Shown here in pieces: positions 37,099 to 45,832 of a stretch of 64,000 bases of DNA (position 1 is its first letter; each line of letters opens with the position of its first letter). Both the position numbers and the translations under genes were made by a program. This DNA comes from Roseateles sp. (GTDB lineage: Bacteria; Pseudomonadota; Gammaproteobacteria; Burkholderiales; Burkholderiaceae_C), in assembly GCA_016790285.1 (NCBI GenBank), contig JAEUPJ010000091.1, forward strand, positions 99,985 to 163,984. The letters run 5' to 3'. The notes under the pieces are model-generated. The model was not told where the DNA came from. It was given only the letters and a program-made list of their open reading frames with translations, and did not search any database.

Positions 37099-39141
37099 AT
37101 GCTCTCTCGCCTGCACCCCCACGACCTGCTGGACCACGCGCTCACCGAAGCGGGCCCGCTGGCGCGCGAACTTCTCAACGTGGTGCAAGATGAGCTGGAC
37201 GCCAAGCCCCAGCACTACCCGCTGCGTGAAGCCTGGCGCAAGGTCCGCAACCACTTCGCGGCCGATTTCGAAGGCCGCCTCATCGAGCTGCTGCAGTCAG
37301 GCCGCCGTGGCGAAGACCCGCTGCACCGCCCTGGCCTGCAGATGGGCGGGCTGGACAGCCTGAGCCTCGTGGACGAGCACCAGGCCCTGCAGGACGTGGC
37401 CATCGCCCACGTCACGCATGCGGCCGAGGAACTCAGCCGCGCCGAGCTGCACCAGATCGGCAACTACTTCGCCGCCCTGCGCGGCATCGCACGGGCCCGC
37501 GAGCGCGACAACCCGTTGCGCCCGGCCCTCTTCGCCCATGCGCTGCACCATGCCCTGGCGGCCAGCCCGCTGGGCGCCGAGGCCCAGTACGAGCTGATGC
37601 GTGTGGCTGCCACGCCCATGGCAAGGGCGCTGAACCGGCTCTACACCCAGGCCTGCGCGTCGCTGCGGGCGGCCGACATCGGCGACATGGTCGCCTCCCA
37701 CGGCCACTCCCAGACGGACCCGCTCGCCCACCAGCGCCTGGCCGCTGCACGCGGCGTCGGCCAGCGCCCCGGCACGCCCGCAACACCCGGCACGCTGGAC
37801 GGCCTGTCGCGGCGCGTGGAGTTCATCAATTCACGGCCGCAGGGCTTCATGCCCACGCCGCCGCGCGACCCGGCCGCCCCCGCGCCTTTCGTGCGCACCA
37901 CCGGCCCGGACATGCTCAGCCGGCTCTACGACCAGATCCTGGCCGACCCCCGCCTGCTGCCGCCGCTCAAGGGTCTGCTGGCCCGGCTGCAGATCGCCGT
38001 CGTGCGGCTCGCGCGCACCGACAGCACGCTGCTGCGCCGCCAGGACCACCCCACCTGGGCGCTGCTCAACCGCGTCGCAGCCCACGGCATGGCCTTCGAG
38101 CGCGCGGACGACCCCCGCCTGGTCGAGTTCCTGCGCTTCATGGAGGCCGAGGCCCAGCTGCTGGTGGACGCCCCCACGCCAACCGCCCTGCTCTTCCAGC
38201 AGGTGCTCGCCCGCGTGGACACCCACATCGACCAGCAGGCCCGCCTGAGCGGCCAGCGCAACGCCATCGCGATGGCGGCCCTTGAGCGCGAACACCTGCG
38301 CCGCGACTGGCGTGACCTCGTGCGCGAGCAGATCGACCACCAGATCGCCGACACGCCGCTCGGCCCGCGCATGCATCGTTTCCTGCAGACGAGCTGGGTG
38401 GACGTCATCGTCGAAGCCATGGTTCGCCACGGCCGCGAATCGCTCGAGGCGCAATCGGCGATGGAAGTCGTGGACGCCGTGCTGGAGAGCCTCATCACAC
38501 CGCGCGACATGGCCGACCGGGAGGCCCTGCGCATGCGGCTGCCCGTGCTCATCGAGCGCCTGGTGACGGGCTGCGACAGCATCCAGCTGCCCGAGGCCAA
38601 GCGCGAGCCGCCGCTGTCGGAACTGATGGGCCAGCACGGCCGGCTGCTGCGCGGCTTGCCGGCCCTGGATCCGGCCGACCGCCGACCGCCGCCGCCCAAG
38701 CCGTCTGCCGCCAGCGCCGCGCCGGTGTCCGCCGACGAGATCGTGCGCCGCCTCATGGAGGAGCGCGATTCGCAGGTGCCCTCGCACTGGCTGAGCGCCG
38801 ACGTCGACCGCGGCGAGCTGCCGACGGTGCCGGTGCAGCTCTACAACGAGCACGACTCCCCCGACGCCCGCGCCGCGCTGCAACGCTGGATCGACGGCAT
38901 GGAGATCGGCCGTTGGTATCACCTCTTCATCCAGGGCGACTGGCACACCGCGCAGCTCGCCTGGATCGGCGAAGGCCGGCAGTTCATGCTCTTCGTCGGC
39001 CGCGAGTCGGACGTGCGCCTGCCGCTGACGCGCCGCGCCCTCGAGGCACTGCTCGCCAACGGCCTGATCACGGCGCTCGAGGAAGACAGCGTCGTGCAGC
39101 GTGCCGTGGACACGCTCATGAGCGACCTGGACGGGGGCTGA
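37099..39141 (+). CDS. DUF1631 family protein
   Basis: A 680-residue, largely helical cytoplasmic protein. I recognise DUF1631 from EAWRKVRNHFAADFEGRLIE, FLQTSWVDVIVEAMVRHGRES, and the C-terminal domain ALQRWIDGMEIGRWYHLF, which resembles a PilZ-like fold. That last domain may bind cyclic di-GMP, but its PilZ RxxxR motif is not obvious. The frame extends far upstream, but the ATG at 37099 follows the divergent gap and matches the family. Function unknown. Confidence 0.82.
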   Translation: MLSRLHPHDLLDHALTEAGPLARELLNVVQDELDAKPQHYPLREAWRKVRNHFAADFEGRLIELLQSGRRGEDPLHRPGLQMGGLDSLSLVDEHQALQDVAIAHVTHAAEELSRAELHQIGNYFAALRGIARARERDNPLRPALFAHALHHALAASPLGAEAQYELMRVAATPMARALNRLYTQACASLRAADIGDMVASHGHSQTDPLAHQRLAAARGVGQRPGTPATPGTLDGLSRRVEFINSRPQGFMPTPPRDPAAPAPFVRTTGPDMLSRLYDQILADPRLLPPLKGLLARLQIAVVRLARTDSTLLRRQDHPTWALLNRVAAHGMAFERADDPRLVEFLRFMEAEAQLLVDAPTPTALLFQQVLARVDTHIDQQARLSGQRNAIAMAALEREHLRRDWRDLVREQIDHQIADTPLGPRMHRFLQTSWVDVIVEAMVRHGRESLEAQSAMEVVDAVLESLITPRDMADREALRMRLPVLIERLVTGCDSIQLPEAKREPPLSELMGQHGRLLRGLPALDPADRRPPPPKPSAASAAPVSADEIVRRLMEERDSQVPSHWLSADVDRGELPTVPVQLYNEHDSPDARAALQRWIDGMEIGRWYHLFIQGDWHTAQLAWIGEGRQFMLFVGRESDVRLPLTRRALEALLANGLITALEEDSVVQRAVDTLMSDLDGG

Positions 39142-39169
39142 TTCGCTCCCCCCCGTACCGGCTGCGCCG

Positions 39170-39185
39170 GCCCCCTCGAGGGGGC
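39170..39185. repeat. GC-rich palindrome in the DUF1631/engB convergent gap
   Basis: GCCCCCTCGAGGGGGC is a perfect 16-bp palindrome flanked by further GC hairpins in the 120-base gap (39142-39261). It may act as a bidirectional terminator without a U-tract, or be a REP-like unit. Confidence 0.5.
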
Positions 39186-39261
39186 GCCCGCGGCTGCCCG
39201 GCAAAGCCGGCTCAGCGAGGGCCGCTGGATGAGCCGCAGGCTGCGCCGCGGCGTCGGCCAC

Positions 39262-39984
39262 TCACGCTGAGGTCGCCTCAGCGGTTTCGGGAGCGGGCTT
39301 GGGGGCATGGGCCCATTCGTGGAGCGCGAGGGCGACCTCGCCAACGCCACTCTTCTTGAGGGCGGAGAACAGCGTCACGGCCACGTCGGAATCCTCGGTC
39401 GTCATGCCGGACAGAAACTCGCCCGTCGCGCGCAGCGCCGCGTCGGCTTCCTTGCGGTTGAGCTTGTCGGACTTGGTCAGCAGCACGAGCAGCTTGATCT
39501 CGCCGGTGGCCACGCGCGCAGCGACGAACTCGAGCAGTTGCTTGTCCAGGTCGGTCAGGCCCAGGCGCGAGTCGACCATCAGCACCACGCCCGACAGGCT
39601 GCGTCGTACCTCCAGGTAATCGGCCATCACCTTCTGCCAGCGCAGCTTGGCCGCCTTGGCCACGGCCGCGTAGCCATAACCGGGCAGGTCGGCGAAGAGC
39701 GCGTCGGGCGCGTCCTTCGGGCCGAGCTCGAAGAGGTTGATGTGCTGGGTACGGCCCGGCGTCTTGGAAGCGAAGGCCAGGCGCTTTTGCTGCGCCAGCG
39801 TGTTGATGGCGGTGGATTTGCCGGCGTTGGAGCGGCCCACGAAGGCGATCTCGGGCAGTTCGGTGGCGGGCAGGTGCACGAGCTGGCTGGCGGTCGTCAG
39901 GAAGCGCGCGGTGTGCGTCCAGGACAGCGCGAGCTTTTCGGTGGTGGGCTCGGCGGCCGTGGCATCAGGGATTGTGTCGGTCAT
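39262..39984 (-). CDS. engB: Ribosome biogenesis GTPase EngB (YihA/YsxC)
   Basis: A 240-residue GTP-binding protein needed for 50S ribosome assembly. G1 GRSNAGKS is at 50-57, the switch/G2 threonine region at KTPGRTQHIN, G3 DLPGYG at 99-104, G4 TKSD at 170-173, and G5 in SALKKSG. N- and C-terminal tails are slightly longer than usual. It is divergent from the cytochrome c4 gene, an arrangement kept in many Burkholderiales. Confidence 0.97.
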   Translation of the reverse strand: MTDTIPDATAAEPTTEKLALSWTHTARFLTTASQLVHLPATELPEIAFVGRSNAGKSTAINTLAQQKRLAFASKTPGRTQHINLFELGPKDAPDALFADLPGYGYAAVAKAAKLRWQKVMADYLEVRRSLSGVVLMVDSRLGLTDLDKQLLEFVAARVATGEIKLLVLLTKSDKLNRKEADAALRATGEFLSGMTTEDSDVAVTLFSALKKSGVGEVALALHEWAHAPKPAPETAEATSA

Positions 39985-40054
39985 GGAAAGCTCGGGCGCT
40001 GTGATTCAGCATTGTAAAATTCTCGGGTTGCGCCCTTTGAGACCCTAAAAATCC

Positions 40055-40675
40055 ATGAAGACTGTCGCCTATCTCCTGTCGAGTCTCCTCCTGGCCACTG
40101 CGGCTCATGCGAACGAGCCCGCCGCAGCGCCGGCCAAGCCCGACCTCGCCAAGGGCGGCACGATCTCCTCGCAGGTCTGCGCGGCCTGCCACACCGCCGA
40201 CGGCTCCCGCGGCAGCCCGGCCAACCCCATCCTGCAGGGCCAGCACCCCGAATACCTCGCCAAGCAGCTGGCCGAGTTCAAGTCCGGCAAGCGCAAGAAC
40301 GCCGTCATGAACGGCATGGCCGCCCCGCTGTCCGAGGAAGACATGCGCAACGTCGCCGCCTTCTACGCCAGCAAGACCGCCAAGCCCGGCTTCGCCAAGA
40401 ACAAGGACCTGGTGCCGCTGGGCGAGAAGATCTGGCGCGGCGGCATCACCGATCGCAACGTGCCGGCCTGCGCGGGCTGCCACGGCCCCACGGGCGCCGG
40501 CCTGCCGGCCCAGTACCCGCGCCTGGCGGGCCAGCACGGCGACTACGTCGAGGCCCAGATGACGGCCTTTCGCAGCGGCGCCCGTGCAAACGGCCCGATG
40601 ATGGTGGCCATCGCCGCCAAGATGAACGACAAGGAAATCAAGGCCGTCTCCGACTACGTCGCGGGCCTGCGTTGA
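40055..40675 (+). CDS. Diheme cytochrome c4
   Basis: A 206-residue periplasmic cytochrome. Signal peptide MKTVAYLLSSLLLATAAHA, then two class I cytochrome domains with heme motifs CAACH (42-46) and CAGCH (139-143). Methionines such as those in VMNGMAA and MMVAIAAKM are the likely axial ligands. It carries electrons to terminal oxidases. The downstream ResB/CcsB pair attaches the hemes. A strong terminator separates it from resB. Confidence 0.95.
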   Translation: MKTVAYLLSSLLLATAAHANEPAAAPAKPDLAKGGTISSQVCAACHTADGSRGSPANPILQGQHPEYLAKQLAEFKSGKRKNAVMNGMAAPLSEEDMRNVAAFYASKTAKPGFAKNKDLVPLGEKIWRGGITDRNVPACAGCHGPTGAGLPAQYPRLAGQHGDYVEAQMTAFRSGARANGPMMVAIAAKMNDKEIKAVSDYVAGLR

Positions 40676-40701
40676 TCCTGCGCAAGCAGCCTCGCTGAAA
40701 G

Positions 40702-40730
40702 AAGGCCGGTGTCACCCACCGGCCTTTTTT
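40702..40730 (+). terminator. Rho-independent terminator after cytochrome c4
   Basis: AAGGCCGGTG/CACCGGCCTT stem of ten base pairs with a five-base loop, followed by a T-run. Confidence 0.92.
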
Positions 40731-40752
40731 CTTGGGCAACACTCCACGACCC

Positions 40753-42831
40753 ATGAATTCGCCCGCCGCCTCCCGCCCCTCCGTCGCCCGCGAACTGCTG
40801 GACCTGCTGGCGTCCATGCGCTTCGCCATCACGCTGCTGAGCGTGATCTGCATCGCCTCCGTCATCGGCACGGTGCTGCGCCAGAGCGAGCCGATGGGCA
40901 ACTACATCAACCAGTTCGGCCCGTTCTGGGCCGAAGTCTTCGGGGCGTTCAACCTCTACACGGTCTACAGCGCGCCGTGGTTCCTCGTGATCCTGGCCTT
41001 CCTGGTGGTGTCCACCAGCCTGTGCATCGCCCGCAATGCGCCCAAGATCATTGCCGACCTGAAGAACTACAAGGAAGGCGTGCGCGAGCAGTCCCTGAGC
41101 GCCCACCACCACAAGGCGATCGCGGAGCTGCCCAGCAACCCGGCCATGGCCCTGGCCGAGATCGGCTCGGCCCTCACCCAGCTCGGCTGGAAGGCCCGCG
41201 TGCAGCAGCGCGAGCACGGCACCATGATCGCCGCCCGCCGCGGCGCGGCCAACAAGCTCGGCTACATCTCGGCGCACTCGGCCATCGTGCTCATCCTCGT
41301 GGGCGGCGTGCTCGACGGCAACGCCATGGTCAAGCTGGCCATGTGGGTGCAGGGCAAGCAGCTCTACACGGGCTCGGGCTTCGTGTCGGAGATCAAGCCG
41401 GAGCATCGGCTGTCCACCGCCAACCCGAGCTTCCGCGGCAACGTGTCGGTGTCCGAGAAGCAACGCCAGGGCATTGCCGTGCTGAGCCTGCCCAGCGGCG
41501 TGGTGCTGCAGGACCTGCCGTTCGACATCGAGCTCAAGAAGTTCAGCGTCGAGTACTACCCCACCGGCATGCCCAAGAGCTTCGCCAGCGACATCGTCAT
41601 CCATGACGGCGGCACCACGCGCGAAGCCACGGTCAAGGTCAACGAGCCCGTCATCCACCAGGGCCTGGCCATCTACCAGAGCAGCTTCGAGGACGGCGGC
41701 AGCAAGCTCAAGCTGCTGGCCCAGCCGCTGGCCAGCACCGGCACGCCCTTCCCCATCGAGGGGCGCGTGGGCACCCGGCTGGCCATGGGCGACCAGATGC
41801 TGGAGCTCGACGGCCTTCGTGTCATCAACGTCGAAAACCTGGCCGGCGACGCCAGCAACCCCAGCGGCGTCGACGTGCGCAAGGTGGACCTGGGCGAGCG
41901 CCTGAGCAAGCACCTGGGCAGCGGCGCAAAGGGCGGCGGCGACAAGACACTGCACAACGTCGGCCCGAGCTTCAGCTACAAGCTGCGCGACGCCGCCGGC
42001 CAGGCGCGTGAGTTCAACAACTACATGCTGCCCGTCGAACTGGACGGTCACAAGCTCTTCCTCGCCGGCGTGCGCGACACCCCCGCGGAGGCCTTCCGCT
42101 ACCTGCGCATGCCGGCCGATGAAAACGGCGAACTCACCGGCTGGCTGCGCCTGCGACAGGCCCTGGCCGACCCGGGCCTGCGCGACCTGGCAGCCCAGCG
42201 CTACGCCAACGCCGCCACGCCGCCCACCCAGCCGCAGCTCGCGCCCCAGCTCAAGCTGACGGCCCAGCGCGCCCTCACGCTCTTCTCGGGCGCGGCCGCC
42301 AAGCCGGGCGACGAGGTCAAGGGCGGGCTGCCGGCGCTGTCGCAGTTCGTCGAGCGCGACGTGCCCGAGGCCGACCGCCAGCGCGTCTCCGAGGTGCTGC
42401 TGCGCATCCTCAACGGCAGCCTGTTCGAGCTGAACCAGCTTGCCCGCGAGCAGGCCGGCGCCAAGCCTTCCGCAGTGGACGCCGCGACCCAGGGCTTCAT
42501 GACGCAGGCCGTCATGTCGCTGTCCGACAGCCTCTACTACCCCTCGCCCATGCTGCTGCAGCTGCAGGACTTCGAGCAGGTGCAGGCCAGCGTCTTCCAG
42601 GTGGCGCGGGCCCCGGGCCAGAAGCTGGTCTACCTGGGCGCCCTCTTGCTCATCGTCGGCGTCTTCGCCATGCTCTACGTGAAGGAGCGCCGGCTGTGGG
42701 TCTGGATCGCCCCCAGCGCCGACATGGGCGGCTCGCAGGTCCGCATGGCCATGTCGAGCACGCGGGAATCGCCCGACAACGCGACACTGTTCGCGCAGCT
42801 CAAGGCCGCGCTGCTGAAGGAACACGCATGA
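40753..42831 (+). CDS. resB: Cytochrome c biogenesis protein ResB (Ccs1)
   Basis: A 692-residue membrane protein of the System II (Ccs) heme-attachment machinery. Transmembrane segments appear near residues 25-45, 75-95 and 165-185, and again near the C-terminus (YLGALLLIVGVFAMLYV), with a large periplasmic domain between. Blocks such as FGAFNLYTVYSAPWFLVILAFL mark the family. It partners with CcsB to deliver heme to apocytochrome. The start MNSPAASRPS was chosen because an upstream TTG lies inside the preceding terminator. It overlaps ccsB by four bases. Confidence 0.94.
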   Translation: MNSPAASRPSVARELLDLLASMRFAITLLSVICIASVIGTVLRQSEPMGNYINQFGPFWAEVFGAFNLYTVYSAPWFLVILAFLVVSTSLCIARNAPKIIADLKNYKEGVREQSLSAHHHKAIAELPSNPAMALAEIGSALTQLGWKARVQQREHGTMIAARRGAANKLGYISAHSAIVLILVGGVLDGNAMVKLAMWVQGKQLYTGSGFVSEIKPEHRLSTANPSFRGNVSVSEKQRQGIAVLSLPSGVVLQDLPFDIELKKFSVEYYPTGMPKSFASDIVIHDGGTTREATVKVNEPVIHQGLAIYQSSFEDGGSKLKLLAQPLASTGTPFPIEGRVGTRLAMGDQMLELDGLRVINVENLAGDASNPSGVDVRKVDLGERLSKHLGSGAKGGGDKTLHNVGPSFSYKLRDAAGQAREFNNYMLPVELDGHKLFLAGVRDTPAEAFRYLRMPADENGELTGWLRLRQALADPGLRDLAAQRYANAATPPTQPQLAPQLKLTAQRALTLFSGAAAKPGDEVKGGLPALSQFVERDVPEADRQRVSEVLLRILNGSLFELNQLAREQAGAKPSAVDAATQGFMTQAVMSLSDSLYYPSPMLLQLQDFEQVQASVFQVARAPGQKLVYLGALLLIVGVFAMLYVKERRLWVWIAPSADMGGSQVRMAMSSTRESPDNATLFAQLKAALLKEHA

Positions 42832-44177
42832 ACACCACCACCTTCGACCTGCCGCGTCGCCACGCGCTGCAGCGCCGTGACGCCCTGGACTGGGTCTTCG
42901 CGGCCCTCGTGCTGCTCGGCGGCGCCTACGCCTTCAGCCGCTACCACGCCAGCATGGACGTGTACGAAAAGGGCATCCTGCTGTGCGCGATGCCTGCACT
43001 CGTCGCCCTGGGCTGGTTCTGGAAGCCGCTGCGGCTGCTGTGCGTGGCCGCCGGTGGCGCCACGCTGCTGGCCATCGGCCTGTACGCGCAGACGCCCGAC
43101 AGCTTCGGCGCCGACCTCGCCGCCGGCGAGAAGGTCTTCTGGCTGAAGTACATGCTCTCCAGCCAGAGCGCCATCCTCTGGATGAGCCTGCTCTTCTACA
43201 TGAGCACCCTCTTCTACTGGGGCGGCTTCTTCACGGGTGCCGGCCGCAACAGCGTGGCCGAGGTGGTGGGCTCCAAGCTCGCCTGGGGCGGCGTGCTGAT
43301 GGCCCTCATCGGCACCCTCGTGCGCTGGTACGAGAGCCACCAGATCGCCGCGGACATCGGACACATCCCGGTCAGCAACCTGTACGAGGTTTTCGTGCTG
43401 TTCTGCTGGATGACCACCCTCTTTCACCTCTACTACGAGGCCCGCTTCGCCACACGCTCGCTCGGCGCCTACGTGATGCTGGTGGTGAGCGCCGCGGTGA
43501 GTTTCCTGCTCTGGTACACCGTCGCCCGCGACGCGCAGGAGATCCAGCCCCTGGTGCCCGCCCTGCAGAGCTGGTGGATGAAGATCCACGTGCCGGCCAA
43601 CTTCGTCGGCTACGGCTGCTTCGCGCTGGCGGCCATGGTGGCCCTGGCCTACCTGCTCAAGACCGCGCAGACACGCGCGCTGTGGATCGGCCTCGTGGCG
43701 ATGCCGGTGGGCGTGATTGCACTGATCGTGGCCGTGCGCTTCGGCGCCTCGCTGGATGCCGCCACGGTCGCCGGCATGGACGCCTGGGCCCGCAAGATCG
43801 CGGGCGTGGCCGTCTTCCTGGCCATCGCGGTCGCCCTGCGCAGCCGCCTCACGGCGCGCCTGCCCGACGTCGTCCAGCTCGACGACCTCATGTACAAGGC
43901 CATCGCACTGGGCTTTGCCTTCTTCACCATCGCCACCATCCTGGGCGCCTTCTGGGCGGCCGAGGCCTGGGGCGGCTACTGGAGCTGGGACCCCAAGGAG
44001 ACCTGGGCCCTGATCGTCTGGCTGAACTACGCCGCCTGGCTGCACATGCGGCTGATGAAGGGCCTGCGCGGCGCCGTGTCGGCCTGGTGGGCGCTCGTGG
44101 GCCTGCTGGTGACGACCTTCGCCTTCCTGGGCGTCAACATGTTCCTGTCAGGCCTGCACAGCTACGGCACGCTCTGA
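42828..44177 (+). CDS. ccsB: Cytochrome c biogenesis protein CcsB (CcsA/ResC type)
   Basis: A 449-residue multi-spanning membrane protein. The WWD heme-handling motif is present as WGGYWSWDPKETWAL near residue 382, with conserved His in HVPANFVGYG and SYGTL near the end. It exports and holds heme for attachment by the CcsA/ResB complex. The start ATG overlaps the resB stop (ATGA). Confidence 0.95.
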   Translation: MNTTTFDLPRRHALQRRDALDWVFAALVLLGGAYAFSRYHASMDVYEKGILLCAMPALVALGWFWKPLRLLCVAAGGATLLAIGLYAQTPDSFGADLAAGEKVFWLKYMLSSQSAILWMSLLFYMSTLFYWGGFFTGAGRNSVAEVVGSKLAWGGVLMALIGTLVRWYESHQIAADIGHIPVSNLYEVFVLFCWMTTLFHLYYEARFATRSLGAYVMLVVSAAVSFLLWYTVARDAQEIQPLVPALQSWWMKIHVPANFVGYGCFALAAMVALAYLLKTAQTRALWIGLVAMPVGVIALIVAVRFGASLDAATVAGMDAWARKIAGVAVFLAIAVALRSRLTARLPDVVQLDDLMYKAIALGFAFFTIATILGAFWAAEAWGGYWSWDPKETWALIVWLNYAAWLHMRLMKGLRGAVSAWWALVGLLVTTFAFLGVNMFLSGLHSYGTL

Positions 44178-44180
44178 GCG

Positions 44181-45191
44181 TCAGCGCCCCGCGCGCCGCT
44201 CGGCCTTGACGCGGTACATGGCCGCGTCGGCCTCGCGCAGCGCCTGTTCGGCGTCGCCGCTGCGCGGGTCCACGCACACGACACCCACACTCGCCCCCGC
44301 GTAGGCGATGACCTGCGCGCCCGCCGCGTAATGCCCCACGGTGGATGCGGCCAGGCGCTGCTGCCAGAGCACGGCCGCGGCCGCGCCGTCGGCGTCGCGT
44401 TCAGGGCCCAGCCCGACCGCCACGAACTCGTCGCCGCCCATGCGCGCCAGCACGTCGCCGCCGCGCAGCGCCTTGCGCAGGGCCAGGGTCACCCCGCGCA
44501 GCAGGGCATCGCCCGCGTCGTGGCCATGCTCGTCATTGACCTGCTTGAAGCCATCGAGGTCCACGGCCGCCACCAGCAGCCAGTGGCCGGCACGCCGTGC
44601 GGTCGCGAGCTGGCGCACCAGCTCGTCCATCAGCGCGCGGCGGTTCAGCAGCCCGGTCAGCGGGTCTGTCATCGCCTGCGTCAGCAGCTCGGCGTTGGCC
44701 TTCTGCAACTGCACCAGCAGTTGCTCGCGCGCCACCTGCTGCTGGATGAGCCCGGCGAAGAGCTGCAGCACCTGCCCCGCCTGCGCACTCACCGGGCGCC
44801 GCGCGGTGCTGGCCGCGCACAGCGTGCCGTAGAGCTGCCCCTCGCCCGTGTGCAGCGGGGTGCTGATGTAGGTCTGCAGGCCGAGCTCACGCACCGCACG
44901 GTTGTCACCGAAGTAGGTCTGCGCGTCGTCCGTGTAGGGGCGCCCGTCTTCGATGGCGCGCTTGCACAGGGCCTCGTCCCAGGGCCCGACCGCGCCCTCG
45001 GGGATCTGCAAGGCCTGCGAGTTGTCGGCGAACAGCACACGCTGCAGGCCGGTGGCGGGGTCGACCGTGGTGAGGTAGGTGGACTCCAGGCCCGTGACCT
45101 GCTGCAGCATCTGCAGCAGCGGTCGCGTCAGCTCCTCCAGGGACCGGGCCCGGGTGACGGAAGCGGTGATCTCGGCGAGTACGTCGTCCAT
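44181..45191 (-). CDS. GAF-GGDEF diguanylate cyclase
   Basis: A 336-residue cytoplasmic signalling enzyme. Residues about 15-155 are a GAF sensor domain (LQTYISTPLHTGEGQLYGTLC). Residues about 170-330 are a GGDEF domain with intact GGDEF at 252-256 and an inhibitory RGGD at 243-246, so it should make cyclic di-GMP from GTP and be feedback-inhibited. It converges on ccsB. The GAF ligand is unknown. Confidence 0.94.
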   Translation of the reverse strand: MDDVLAEITASVTRARSLEELTRPLLQMLQQVTGLESTYLTTVDPATGLQRVLFADNSQALQIPEGAVGPWDEALCKRAIEDGRPYTDDAQTYFGDNRAVRELGLQTYISTPLHTGEGQLYGTLCAASTARRPVSAQAGQVLQLFAGLIQQQVAREQLLVQLQKANAELLTQAMTDPLTGLLNRRALMDELVRQLATARRAGHWLLVAAVDLDGFKQVNDEHGHDAGDALLRGVTLALRKALRGGDVLARMGGDEFVAVGLGPERDADGAAAAVLWQQRLAASTVGHYAAGAQVIAYAGASVGVVCVDPRSGDAEQALREADAAMYRVKAERRAGR

Positions 45192-45239
45192 GGTGATCCG
45201 CAGCGTGCAGTGGCCCGACTGTAGGCAGGGCAGCCCGAC

Positions 45240-45710
45240 TCAGGCAACCGGCAGTGCCGTTTCGTACTTCACCTCCCGCAGCACCACGTTGCTGCGCACG
45301 CTGCTCACGCCGGGCAGCTTGAAGATGTGCTGCTGCAGGAAGGCGTCGTAGGCCTTCATGTCGGCGGCCACGACCTTGATGACGTAGTCCGCCTCGCCGG
45401 TGATGGCGTGGCATTCGATGATTTCGCGCTGCGTCGCCACCAGCCGCTCGAACTGCTCCACCGCCCCCTCGCTGTGCCGCACCAGGCTCACATTGGCCAG
45501 CACGCAGATCGACAGGCCGAGCTTCTCGCGGTCCAGCAGCGCCACGTGGCCGCGGATCAGGCCGCGCTCTTCCATCTCCTTCACACGCCGCCACACCGGC
45601 GTGGCCGACAGCCCCACCTTCTCCGCCAGCGCCTGGGTGGACAGCCGGGCATCCGCCTGCAGCGCCTCCAGGATCTGCCGGCTGGCGCGATCGAGTTCGT
45701 TTGTTTCCAT
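45240..45710 (-). CDS. Lrp/AsnC-family transcriptional regulator
   Basis: A 156-residue regulator. The N-terminal HTH covers residues about 5-60 (ASRQILEALQADARLSTQAL), and the RAM effector domain follows (CHAITGEADYVIKVVAADM). It diverges from the large indolepyruvate oxidoreductase gene with a 122-base gap holding GAAGAA/TTCTTC repeats, so it probably controls aromatic amino acid breakdown there. Confidence 0.92.
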   Translation of the reverse strand: METNELDRASRQILEALQADARLSTQALAEKVGLSATPVWRRVKEMEERGLIRGHVALLDREKLGLSICVLANVSLVRHSEGAVEQFERLVATQREIIECHAITGEADYVIKVVAADMKAYDAFLQQHIFKLPGVSSVRSNVVLREVKYETALPVA

Positions 45711-45725
45711 GAATCGCCTCTTTGG

Positions 45726-45799
45726 AGAAGAATCATCTCATTTCCATGCCCTCATCCTGGGATTGAGGCAAGTTCTTCTGCCCCTCAGGGGGAAGAATC
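45726..45799. promoter_or_regulatory. GAAGAA/TTCTTC repeats in the lrp / ior divergent region
   Basis: GAAGAATC occurs at 45728-45735 approximately and again at 45792-45799; the second is paired with TTCTTC at 45773-45778 as an inverted repeat around CCCCTCAGGGG. Such spaced AT-richer boxes suit an octameric Lrp protein. The hairpin could alternatively act in the ior leader. Confidence 0.4.
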
Positions 45800-45832
45800 T
45801 CTCGCCCGCCTGCGGCACCTGGAGCCCTCGAC

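Noticed and set aside
40654-42825. Long minus-strand open frame opposite resB
   Set aside because: Antisense frame of a well-supported gene.
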